The notes under the pieces are model-generated. The model was not told where the DNA came from, did not search any database, and saw only the letters and a list, made by a program, of their open reading frames with translations. Shown here one piece after another: positions 57,448 to 64,000 of a stretch of DNA of 64,000 nt. The number at the start of each line of letters is the position of its first letter. Within the stretch, counting starts at the first letter, position 1. Origin of the DNA: Pseudomonas sp. DTU12.3 (GTDB taxonomy: Bacteria > Pseudomonadota > Gammaproteobacteria > Pseudomonadales > Pseudomonadaceae); assembly GCF_004124275.1 (NCBI RefSeq), contig NZ_CP027218.1, positions 1,305,501 through 1,369,500 on the forward strand. The letters are read 5' to 3'. A program made the translations under genes and the position numbers.

Positions 57448-58467
57448 ATGTTTGCTCTCATGCAAAGCACTCGCCTGGAATCGCTGCACCTTAGCGTTGA
57501 CCCGGTGTCCGGGTTGAAGGCGGTCATTGCCATCCATAACAGTCGCCTCGGGCCAGCCCTCGGCGGATGTCGTTATCTTGCCTATCCCAACGACGAATCC
57601 GCTGTCGAGGATGCCATTCGCCTCGCGCAGGGCATGAGCTACAAAGCCGCTTTGGCGGGTCTGGAGCAGGGCGGCGGAGTTGCGGTGATCGTGCGCCCGG
57701 CGCATGTGGAAAACCGTGGCGCGCTGTTTGAAGCGTTCGGTCGCTGCATCGATCAGCTCGACGGCCGCTACATCACCGCCATCGACAGCGGCACTTCCGT
57801 GGCGGACATGGATTGCATTGCCCAGCAGACCCAGCATGTCACCAGCACCACTTCGGCGGGCGATCCTGCGCCGCATGCGGCGATGGGCGTGTTCACCGGT
57901 ATTCGCGCGACGGCCATGGCGCGGCTGGGCAGCGATAACCTCGAAGGTTTGCGCGTGGCGATTCAGGGGTTGGGCAACGTCGGTTTTGCCCTGGCCGAAC
58001 AACTGCACGCGGCGGGCGCCGATTTATTGGTCAGCGATATCGACCACGGCAAAGTGCAATTGGCAATGGAACAACTCAACGCACATCCGATTGCCAACGA
58101 CGCGCTACTCAGTACGCCTTGCGACATTCTTGCGCCGTGCGGTCTGGGTGGGGTGTTGAACAGTCATACGGTTACGCAACTGCGCTGTTCAGCGGTGGCG
58201 GGATCAGCGAACAATCAACTGACGCACCTGGACGTGGCTGATCAACTGGAACGACGCGGGATTCTCTATGCGCCGGATTATGTGATCAATGCCGGTGGGC
58301 TGATTTATGTGTCGTTGAAACATCGTGGCGAGGAATTGACGACGATTACTGCGCATCTGTCGAAGATCAGTTCGCGGTTGACCGAGGTGTTTGCGCATGC
58401 GCAGGCGGAGAAGCGTTCGCCGGCGCGGGTGGCGGACGAGTTGGCAGAGCGGGTTTTGTATCGGTGA
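57448..58467 (+). CDS. Leucine-dehydrogenase homologue, catalytic lysine replaced
   Basis: This 339-residue Glu/Leu/Phe/Val dehydrogenase family protein has GPALGGCRY and MSYKAALAGL (Lys66, the substrate-carboxylate lysine) and an NAD-binding IQGLGNVGFALAEQL (about 172-186). The Gly-rich site reads EQGGGVAVI. The position of the catalytic lysine (GGGK in LeuDH) is Val78, codon GTT at 57679-57681. Unless another residue substitutes, oxidative deamination should be lost or altered. The rest is intact, so it may be a sensor or a changed enzyme. Confidence 0.85.
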   Translation: MFALMQSTRLESLHLSVDPVSGLKAVIAIHNSRLGPALGGCRYLAYPNDESAVEDAIRLAQGMSYKAALAGLEQGGGVAVIVRPAHVENRGALFEAFGRCIDQLDGRYITAIDSGTSVADMDCIAQQTQHVTSTTSAGDPAPHAAMGVFTGIRATAMARLGSDNLEGLRVAIQGLGNVGFALAEQLHAAGADLLVSDIDHGKVQLAMEQLNAHPIANDALLSTPCDILAPCGLGGVLNSHTVTQLRCSAVAGSANNQLTHLDVADQLERRGILYAPDYVINAGGLIYVSLKHRGEELTTITAHLSKISSRLTEVFAHAQAEKRSPARVADELAERVLYR

Positions 58468-58473
58468 CGGGGA

Positions 58474-58523
58474 AGATCAAAAGATCGCAGCCTTCGGCAG
58501 CTCCTACAGGGGCTGCGATCCTT
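58474..58523. repeat. Truncated GTAGGAGCTGC-type repeat
   Basis: One element, AGATCGCAGCCTTCGGCAGCTCC, is followed directly by a partial inverse GGCTGCGATC. The second half is shortened. Confidence 0.75.
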
Positions 58524-58529
58524 TGTTGA

Positions 58530-58865
58530 TTACTTCGCCGCTTTTGCTGCTTTGGCTGGCTTCGCCGGCGCTTCAGCAGATTCTGCAGCTTCAACATTCT
58601 CGACAGGCTCTGCCGGTGCATTGAGCAGCTCCGACAGCGCGTCAGGCTGGCTCTTGAACGCGCGGGCAAACACATCGCGGTTCTTCGCCATGTAGATCCC
58701 GGCTTCTTCCACTTGCTGTTCAGTCAGGGACGGAACGGCTTTTTGCAGGACATCGGCCAGATATTCGGCCAGCTCGAGCATTTTGTCATGACGGTCAGCT
58801 TCGGCTTTATCCATGAACAAGCGCTCCAGATCTCGGCTGCTGCGGTATACCACTTCGACGGCCAT
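58530..58865 (-). CDS. yebG: DNA-damage-inducible YebG-family protein
   Basis: The 111-residue YebG-like protein has MAVEVVYRSSRDLERLFMDK and AEADRHDKMLELAEYLADVL at the start, as in the SOS-induced YebG of enterobacteria. The tail adds an Ala/Lys/Pro-rich segment (about residues 92-111, APAKPAKAAKAAK) that may bind nucleic acid. A consensus LexA box lies 44 bp upstream of the start. Function is not established. Confidence 0.88.
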   Translation of the reverse strand: MAVEVVYRSSRDLERLFMDKAEADRHDKMLELAEYLADVLQKAVPSLTEQQVEEAGIYMAKNRDVFARAFKSQPDALSELLNAPAEPVENVEAAESAEAPAKPAKAAKAAK

Positions 58866-58908
58866 TCACCACCTCACATGCCTTCACATTAAGTTGTCTT
58901 GACGACTA

Positions 58909-58924
58909 CTGTATCCATATACAG
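58909..58924. promoter_or_regulatory. LexA (SOS) box upstream of yebG
   Basis: CTGTATCCATATACAG fits CTG-N10-CAG with an AT-rich centre. It is 44 bp before the yebG start, in the promoter zone. Confidence 0.9.
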
Positions 58925-59014
58925 CGAAAAGGATAAGCGAATCCCTGCGCCATGGGTAGTGGCTTTTGAATGTAGACCGGATTTCGGGTTTGTCAGGGAG
59001 ACCGTGGCGCTGCA

Positions 59015-59037
59015 TTCGCGAGCAGGCTCGCTCCCAC
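59015..59037. repeat. Single GTGGGAGC-type repeat
   Basis: One GCGAGCAGGCTCGCTCCCAC copy occurs here without an inverse partner within 100 bp. Confidence 0.78.
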
Positions 59038-59191
59038 AAATGCACAGCGGTGCGACCAAACGCCACGGCGCGGGTTTGGCGGCGGCTCGCCATGATGGCG
59101 TGGCCTCTTTTCTGCATGACAAGCGTTACGTGCAGAAAACCGTCACGTCCAACACGCATCATCCGCTCGCATCGGGCTAAGGAACATCATC

Positions 59192-59692
59192 GTGAAAATA
59201 AACTGGGCCGAGAAACTGCGGCAAAACGTGCATCAACTGGCCGAGTCCCTGGGCAACCTGTTCGTCGAAACCTTCCACTACCTGGCGCTGTTTGCCATCG
59301 GTGCAGTGACGGCATGGGCCGCGGTGATGGAGTTTCTCGGCATGCTCGAGGAAGGCCACATCAAGATTGATGACATTCTGTTGCTGTTCATCTATCTGGA
59401 ACTGGGGGCGATGGTCGGGATTTATTTCAAGACCAATCACATGCCCGTGCGCTTTCTGATCTACGTGGCGATCACCGCGCTGACACGATTGCTGATCTCC
59501 AACGTCTCGCACCACAACCCGCCGGACATGGGCATCATCTACCTGTGCGGCGGGATTCTGCTGCTGGCGTTCTCGATTCTGGTGGTGCGTTACGCCTCGT
59601 CACAATTTCCTTCGGTGAAGATCGAGAAACCGCAACGCAAACTCGGCGCCGGTTCCAGCGAGCATCCTGAAGTCGAGAAAGGCGAACTCTAA
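59192..59692 (+). CDS. psiE: PsiE-family inner-membrane protein
   Basis: The 166-residue protein has four hydrophobic segments and the PsiE core (LELGAMVGIYFKTNHMPVRF, about residues 70-89; YVAITALTRLLISNV). In E. coli psiE is induced by phosphate starvation under PhoB. No Pho box could be seen here. The start is a GTG at 59192 with AAGGA 9 bp upstream. Its 3' end overlaps the convergent DUF3509 gene by 4 bp. Confidence 0.88.
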   Translation: MKINWAEKLRQNVHQLAESLGNLFVETFHYLALFAIGAVTAWAAVMEFLGMLEEGHIKIDDILLLFIYLELGAMVGIYFKTNHMPVRFLIYVAITALTRLLISNVSHHNPPDMGIIYLCGGILLLAFSILVVRYASSQFPSVKIEKPQRKLGAGSSEHPEVEKGEL

Positions 59693-60006
59693 AGTCCCGC
59701 GACTTGCCGGGATTGGCCGTTAACACTTGGCGGCGGCGGAGTCAGCCCGTCGCCACTGGTCATCGCCTCGAGGATCGCCATGGCGCTGTGGCCCTGTTCG
59801 ATGGCGATGCCGAATTGGATGCTTTGCACCAGACGCTTGAGGCGCGCCGGATCGTTGCGCTGCTCGGCACTGATCATGCGTTTGGCGACGATATGGCCGC
59901 TGTTGGACAGGGTCAGCATGATGCTGCCGTCCAGGCCCTGAATGCTGAGGTTGATCTGATAGTCCGGCGCAAAGGCATCGGTAATGATCTGAAAGGGATT
60001 GTCCAT
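59689..60006 (-). CDS. DUF3509-family protein
   Basis: This small, 105-residue protein occurs in pseudomonads (DUF3509). It has no signal peptide or catalytic motif. The sequence NPFQIITDAFAPDYQINLSI at the N-terminus and LTLSNSGHIVAKRMISAEQR are its main recognisable segments. The proline-rich tail (LTPPPPSVNG) is probably flexible. Function unknown. Confidence 0.72.
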   Translation of the reverse strand: MDNPFQIITDAFAPDYQINLSIQGLDGSIMLTLSNSGHIVAKRMISAEQRNDPARLKRLVQSIQFGIAIEQGHSAMAILEAMTSGDGLTPPPPSVNGQSRQVAGL

Positions 60007-60110
60007 GATGCGTCACCGCCTGATTGAACGTGCAGTTGTTGACCGGCCATGATCGGGTTGGTTCGCCATACCAGACCATCGGCCATTCCGTGTCCTGTAC
60101 TGGTTACTCA

Positions 60111-60222
60111 TGTAGGAGCTGCCGCAGGCTGCGATCTTTTGCTCTTCAATGTTTTGATTTCGGTCATTGAGCTCATGAATGTCATGAAGATCAAAAGATC
60201 GCAGCCTGCGGCAGCTCCTGCA
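60111..60222. repeat. Inverted pair of GTAGGAGCTGC-type repeats
   Basis: TGTAGGAGCTGCCGCAGGC with GCGATCTTTTG on the left and its inverse on the right are separated by about 45 bp. Confidence 0.86.
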
Positions 60223-60275
60223 GGGGTGTAGCAAGGGCTGTGCCGGGAAATTTGTCGAACAATGAACATGGGGAT

Positions 60276-60308
60276 AAAAAAGGCGAGCCACATGGCTCGC
60301 CTTTTTTT
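60276..60308 (-). terminator. Bidirectional-looking terminator downstream of sdaC
   Basis: AGGCGAGCC pairs with GGCTCGCCT, flanked by A and T runs. It lies 12 bp beyond the sdaC stop. Confidence 0.85.
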
Positions 60309-60319
60309 GTGGCGCGTTT

Positions 60320-61621
60320 TCAGGGCAGGAATGAATAGATGATCGCTGACAGTGCAATCAGGCCGATCAGCACCACGAACACGTTGGAAACCTGGCCCGA
60401 ATACTGGCGCAAGGCTGGCACGCGGCGGATGGCGTACATCGGCATCAGGAACAACAGACAGGCAATCACCGGCCCGCCAAACGCTTCGATCATGCCGAGG
60501 ATGCTCGGGTTGAACGTGGCCACGGCCCAGCACGCGAGAATCATGAACAGTGCAGTCACCCGGTTCAGCCAGCTCGCCGACATGACCCGGCCACGGCCGC
60601 GCAGGCTTTTCACGATCAGGCCCTGAAAGCCTTCGCTGGCGCCGATGTAGTGGCCGAGGAAGGATTTGGTGATCGCCACCAACGCAATCAGTGGCGCAGC
60701 GTAAGCGATCACCGGGGTCTGGAAGTGGTTGGCCAGGTACGACAGGATCGAAATGTTCTGCGCCTTCGCTGCCGCGAGATCAGCCGGCGACAACGCCAGC
60801 ACACAGCTGAAGCAGAAGAACATCACCGTCACCACCATCATGCCGTGCGCCATGGCGAGGATGCCGCTGCTCTTGCGTTCGGCTTGGTCGCCGTAGCGCT
60901 GTTTCTGATCCACAGCGAACGCGGAGATGATCGGCGAATGGTTGAACGAAAACACCATCACCGGGATCGCCAGCCACAGCGTTTTGAAGAGCACCGACAT
61001 CGGCATCGATTCTTGAGCGCTGGCGAAGAAGGCGCCGTTCCAGTTCGGGATCAGGCTGACCGCGAGCAACAGCAAGGCGGCGACGAACGGATAGACCAGC
61101 ACGCTCATGGCTTTGACGATCACGCTCTGGCCGCAACGGACGATGGCCATCAGACCAAGGATCAGCGCCAGCGAGAGGATCGCCCGGGGTGGCGGGGCGA
61201 TGTGCAATTGATGTTCGAGGAAACTGCTCAGGGTGTTGGTCAGCGCGACGCTGTACACCAGCAGGATCGGGAAGATCGCAAAGAAATACAGCAGCGTGAT
61301 CAGCTTGCCGGCACCGATGCCGAAGTGTTCTTCAACCACCTCGGTGATGTCACCGGAGCGCCCGGACAAGACGAAACGGGTCAGCCCGCGGTGGGCAAAA
61401 AAGGTCATCGGGAAAGCCAGCAGCGCCAAAATCAGCAACGGCCAGAAACCACCGACACCGGCGTTGATCGGCAGGAACAAGGTGCCAGCACCGATCGCCG
61501 TGCCGTACAAGCCAAGCATCCAGGTGGTGTCGAATTTGCTCCAGCCCTTGTGGGCAGTTTCTGTATGGCGTGTGAGGTCTACAGCGGGATTTTCGGCAGC
61601 AGGTGTACGTACATCGGTCAT
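60320..61621 (-). CDS. sdaC: Serine transporter of the SdaC/HAAAP family
   Basis: The 433-residue inner-membrane permease has 11 hydrophobic segments and an N-terminal GTAIGAGTLFLPINAG motif (about residues 41-56). It is a hydroxy/aromatic amino acid permease (HAAAP family), likely proton-serine symport. It is 86 bp downstream of sdaA on the same strand, which links import to deamination. The start at 61621 (MTDVRTPAAE) is taken because GAGGCGATAACG precedes it. Confidence 0.92.
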   Translation of the reverse strand: MTDVRTPAAENPAVDLTRHTETAHKGWSKFDTTWMLGLYGTAIGAGTLFLPINAGVGGFWPLLILALLAFPMTFFAHRGLTRFVLSGRSGDITEVVEEHFGIGAGKLITLLYFFAIFPILLVYSVALTNTLSSFLEHQLHIAPPPRAILSLALILGLMAIVRCGQSVIVKAMSVLVYPFVAALLLLAVSLIPNWNGAFFASAQESMPMSVLFKTLWLAIPVMVFSFNHSPIISAFAVDQKQRYGDQAERKSSGILAMAHGMMVVTVMFFCFSCVLALSPADLAAAKAQNISILSYLANHFQTPVIAYAAPLIALVAITKSFLGHYIGASEGFQGLIVKSLRGRGRVMSASWLNRVTALFMILACWAVATFNPSILGMIEAFGGPVIACLLFLMPMYAIRRVPALRQYSGQVSNVFVVLIGLIALSAIIYSFLP

Positions 61622-61707
61622 CGTTATCGCCTCGTTATTATTCTTGCTCGGGCTCACGGTTGGCAGACCGTCGAATGCGGTCTGCCGGGGCGGTCAGGGA
61701 ATGCGCC

Positions 61708-63084
61708 TCAGCATTCCACCCAGTTCACAGCCAGGCCGCCCCGTGAAGTCTCTTTGTATTTGTCGTGCATGTCGGCGCCGGTATCGCGCATGGTGCGGAT
61801 CACCCGGTCGAGGGAAATGAAGTGGTTGCCGTCACCGCGCAAGGCCATTTGCGTGGCGTTGATGGCCTTTACCGCAGCGATGGCATTGCGCTCGATGCAC
61901 GGCACCTGGACCAGACCGCCGACCGGGTCGCAGGTCAGGCCGAGGTTGTGCTCCAGGCCGATTTCAGCGGCGTTCTCCAATTGCTCCGGGGTGGCGCCGA
62001 GCACGTCGGCCAGGCCGGCAGCGGCCATCGCGCACGCGGAACCGACTTCGCCCTGACAGCCGACTTCAGCACCGGAGATCGAGGCATTTTTCTTACAGAG
62101 GATGCCGACGGCGGCTGCACCGAGGAAGAACGCGACGACATCATCGTCAGACGCGTCCGGATTGAATTTCATGTAGTAGTGCAGAACCGCCGGAATGATC
62201 CCGGCGGCACCGTTGGTCGGCGCGGTGACCATGCGCCCGCCGGCCGCGTTCTCTTCGTTGACGGCGAGAGCGAACAGGTTGACCCATTCCATCGCCGACA
62301 GCGTCGAGCTGATGACATTCGGCTTGCCGATTTCCAACAGGCTGCGATGCAACTTCGCCGCGCGACGCGGCACATTCAGACCTCCCGGCAGGATGCCTTC
62401 ATGGCGCAAGCCCTGTTCGACGCATTCGCGCATCACCGACCAGATATGCAGCAGGCCCTGACGGATTTCCGCGTCGGAGCGCCACGCGCGCTCGTTGGCC
62501 ATCATCAGCTCGGAGACGCGCAGGTTGTGCTGTTTGCACAGCGCCAGCAGTTGCGCGGCGCTGGAAAAATCGTACGGCAACACCACGTCACCGGCTGGCG
62601 CGACACCGGATTCGGCTTCTGCCGCTTCGATGATGAAACCGCCGCCGACTGAATAGTAGGTTTGCTCGAACAGCTCGGCGGTTTCGCCGAAGGCGGTCAG
62701 CGACATGGCGTTGGGGTGGTAGGGCAGGCTCTCGTCGAGCAGCAGGAGATCGCGCTGCCAGTCGAAGGCAATTTCTCTTTGCCCGGCGAGGCACAGTTGG
62801 CCTGTCTCGCGCAGTTGCTGGATGCGTGGATCGATGGTCGACGGATCGATGCTGTCTGGCCATTCGCCCATCAGGCCCATGACTGTTGCGCGGTCGGTGG
62901 CGTGACCGACACCGGTGGCTGACAACGAGCCGTACAAACGGATTTCGACACGACGCACATCGTTCAACAAATGCTGATCGATCAGCGCCTGGGCGAAGGT
63001 CGCGGCGGCACGCATCGGCCCGACGGTGTGGGAACTGGACGGACCGATGCCGACTTTGAATAGATCGAAAACACTGATAGCCAT
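61708..63084 (-). CDS. sdaA: L-serine ammonia-lyase SdaA, iron-sulfur type
   Basis: The 458-residue enzyme deaminates L-serine to pyruvate and ammonia with a 4Fe-4S cluster. It has the N-terminal beta domain ([19 protein letters not shown]) and the alpha domain. Three cluster cysteines are visible in [21 protein letters not shown] and VPCIERN. It is a single-chain form like E. coli SdaA/SdaB and lies upstream of the transporter gene. A divergent LysR gene follows after 135 bp. Confidence 0.96.
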   Translation of the reverse strand: MAISVFDLFKVGIGPSSSHTVGPMRAAATFAQALIDQHLLNDVRRVEIRLYGSLSATGVGHATDRATVMGLMGEWPDSIDPSTIDPRIQQLRETGQLCLAGQREIAFDWQRDLLLLDESLPYHPNAMSLTAFGETAELFEQTYYSVGGGFIIEAAEAESGVAPAGDVVLPYDFSSAAQLLALCKQHNLRVSELMMANERAWRSDAEIRQGLLHIWSVMRECVEQGLRHEGILPGGLNVPRRAAKLHRSLLEIGKPNVISSTLSAMEWVNLFALAVNEENAAGGRMVTAPTNGAAGIIPAVLHYYMKFNPDASDDDVVAFFLGAAAVGILCKKNASISGAEVGCQGEVGSACAMAAAGLADVLGATPEQLENAAEIGLEHNLGLTCDPVGGLVQVPCIERNAIAAVKAINATQMALRGDGNHFISLDRVIRTMRDTGADMHDKYKETSRGGLAVNWVEC

Positions 63085-63129
63085 GCTAAACCCTTACAAG
63101 CAATGGAGTAGGAATCGCTGCCATTTTTT

Positions 63130-63174
63130 GTAGGACAAGCGCAATGTCGGCGATACTGCCTACCTCGGTCCTAC
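63130..63174. promoter_or_regulatory. Possible LysR operator between sdaA and the LysR gene
   Basis: GTAGGAC at 63130-63136 and GTCCTAC at 63168-63174 form a spaced inverted repeat in the 135-bp divergent region. A binding role is only inferred. Confidence 0.35.
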
Positions 63175-63219
63175 GTGACTAACGAAACTTTCTAAGTAAG
63201 CCTTTAGCAGGACTAAACG

Positions 63220-64000
63220 ATGAGTCGTCAATTGCATGCCCAGACTTACGTCTGGCTGCAGGTGTTTTCCTGTGCCGCGCGGCACCTGTCATTCACCCGT
63301 TGTGCAGAAGAGCTGCACATCACTCCCGGAGCGGTCAGCCAGCAGATCCGCCAACTGGAAGAGCGCCTCGGTTTTCGCCTGTTTCATCGGCGTGCCCGTG
63401 GCGTTGAACTGAGCGCAGAAGGCCAGCGGCTGGCGATCACGGTGAATGAGGCCTACGGCAGCATCGACGCTGAGTTGCGTCGCCTCGATGCGGGAATGAT
63501 CAGCGGGATTTTGCGCGTGCGCTCGATTCCATCGTTCCTCAGCAAATGGCTGACGCCGCGCTTGCCACGCCTGCAACAGCGTTATCCGGACATTCAGTTG
63601 CGCCTGGTCGCCGAGGACAGCAGCGTGCCGTTGCACGAGGGCGACTTTGATCTGGCGATCGATCTGAACGACGGCAGTTACCCGGGATTGTTATCCACAG
63701 CCTTGCTCGACGAGCAGATTTTCCCGGTGTGCGCGCCAAGCCTGTTGCGCGGGCGGCCACCGCTGCATGGCCCGGCGGACCTGGTGCATTTTCCGTTGCT
63801 GCACGACATCACCGCCTGGCGTGGCAGTTACGAATATGCCGAGTGGGAGTTTTATTTGCATGCGATCGGCTTTGAAGGCGCCGACGTACGGCGCGGGCAC
63901 ACCTTCAACCGCAATCACCTGACCATCGAAGCGGCGATTGCCGGGATGGGCGTGGCGATTGCCCGGCGCACGTTGCTCAACGATGAGCTGGAGCGCGGCA
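63220..64000 (+). CDS. LysR-family regulator (GcvA-type), 3' end beyond the window
   Basis: 260 codons are present. The N-terminal helix-turn-helix is CAARHLSFTRCAEELHITPG (about residues 18-37), then AVSQQIRQLEERLGFRLFHR, and the substrate-binding domain follows as far as the edge. The tryptophan-rich WRGSYEYAEWEF segment is typical of the GcvA-like branch. Divergent placement suggests that it controls sdaA-sdaC. The end of the protein is missing. Confidence 0.88.
   Translation, partial: MSRQLHAQTYVWLQVFSCAARHLSFTRCAEELHITPGAVSQQIRQLEERLGFRLFHRRARGVELSAEGQRLAITVNEAYGSIDAELRRLDAGMISGILRVRSIPSFLSKWLTPRLPRLQQRYPDIQLRLVAEDSSVPLHEGDFDLAIDLNDGSYPGLLSTALLDEQIFPVCAPSLLRGRPPLHGPADLVHFPLLHDITAWRGSYEYAEWEFYLHAIGFEGADVRRGHTFNRNHLTIEAAIAGMGVAIARRTLLNDELERG

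Larger units (their letters stand above)
58866..59191. other. yebG-psiE intergenic region, 326 bp
   Basis: This divergent spacer carries the yebG SOS box and a single repeat half (59015-59037, GCGAGCAGGCTCGCTCCCAC). No other gene or Pho box was recognised. Confidence 0.6.
60007..60319. other. DUF3509-sdaC intergenic region, 313 bp
   Basis: It contains an inverted pair of repeat elements and the sdaC terminator. No further gene was recognised. Confidence 0.6.

Overview
The window is a chromosomal segment of a fluorescent pseudomonad (Pseudomonas fluorescens-type). The basis is a GC-rich sequence with Pseudomonas-like gene order, a fused cysNC, a short-form hisG, algW, the hmg tyrosine-catabolism cluster, and two families of short palindromic intergenic repeats typical of these genomes. 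One family has the core GTGGGAGCGAGCCTGCTCGC and the other has GTAGGAGCTGCCGAAGGC. No rRNA, tRNA, CRISPR array, transposase or prophage was seen. The window opens inside rpoN and ends inside a LysR regulator gene.

Layout: 1-20.5 kb is an envelope and core-metabolism block. It holds rpoN, lptB-lptA-lptC-kdsC-kdsD (LPS export and Kdo synthesis, minus strand), the divergent mlaFEDCB lipid-asymmetry operon, ibaG, murA and hisG-hisD-hisC. A DUF4198 protein with a TonB-dependent receptor, the algW envelope-stress protease, a Nif3-like protein and the sulfate-assimilation pair cysD-cysNC follow. 20.6-30 kb holds an acyltransferase, pta, slyD, a glutathione peroxidase, an old-yellow-enzyme reductase, a glycosyltransferase, cysZ and trxB.

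30-35.4 kb is a compact cluster of folX-folE-folM (tetrahydromonapterin synthesis), a monooxygenase-like protein, a MerR/LitR-like regulator lacking cobalamin ligands, a weak PilZ-like protein and a short LOV blue-light photoreceptor. It is the best candidate for a light-responsive system. 35.5-41.1 kb holds a flavodoxin, a LysR regulator with an lrgAB-type pair, an aldolase, a hydrolase and a short-chain dehydrogenase.

41.1-44.1 kb is accessory DNA: an S-type-pyocin/colicin-E-like HNH nuclease bacteriocin followed by three tandem immunity modules. The middle module is frameshifted in a poly-A run and has lost its stop relative to the third. 44.8-50.7 kb carries a DUF1302/DUF1329 pair with a MalT/LuxR-type large ATP-binding regulator.

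50.7-56.4 kb is the homogentisate cluster: hmgR, hmgA, fahA, maiA and an MFS transporter whose last residues are encoded by a repeat element. 56.4-64 kb holds a SirB1-like protein, a leucine-dehydrogenase homologue with its catalytic lysine replaced by valine, SOS-boxed yebG, psiE, a DUF3509 protein, and the serine transporter and deaminase pair sdaC-sdaA with a divergent LysR gene.

Functional links: folE/X/M would supply the pterin cofactor of phenylalanine hydroxylase, which feeds the homogentisate pathway. cysZ, cysD and cysNC together cover sulfate uptake and activation. The lpt, kds, mla, murA and algW genes all serve the cell envelope.
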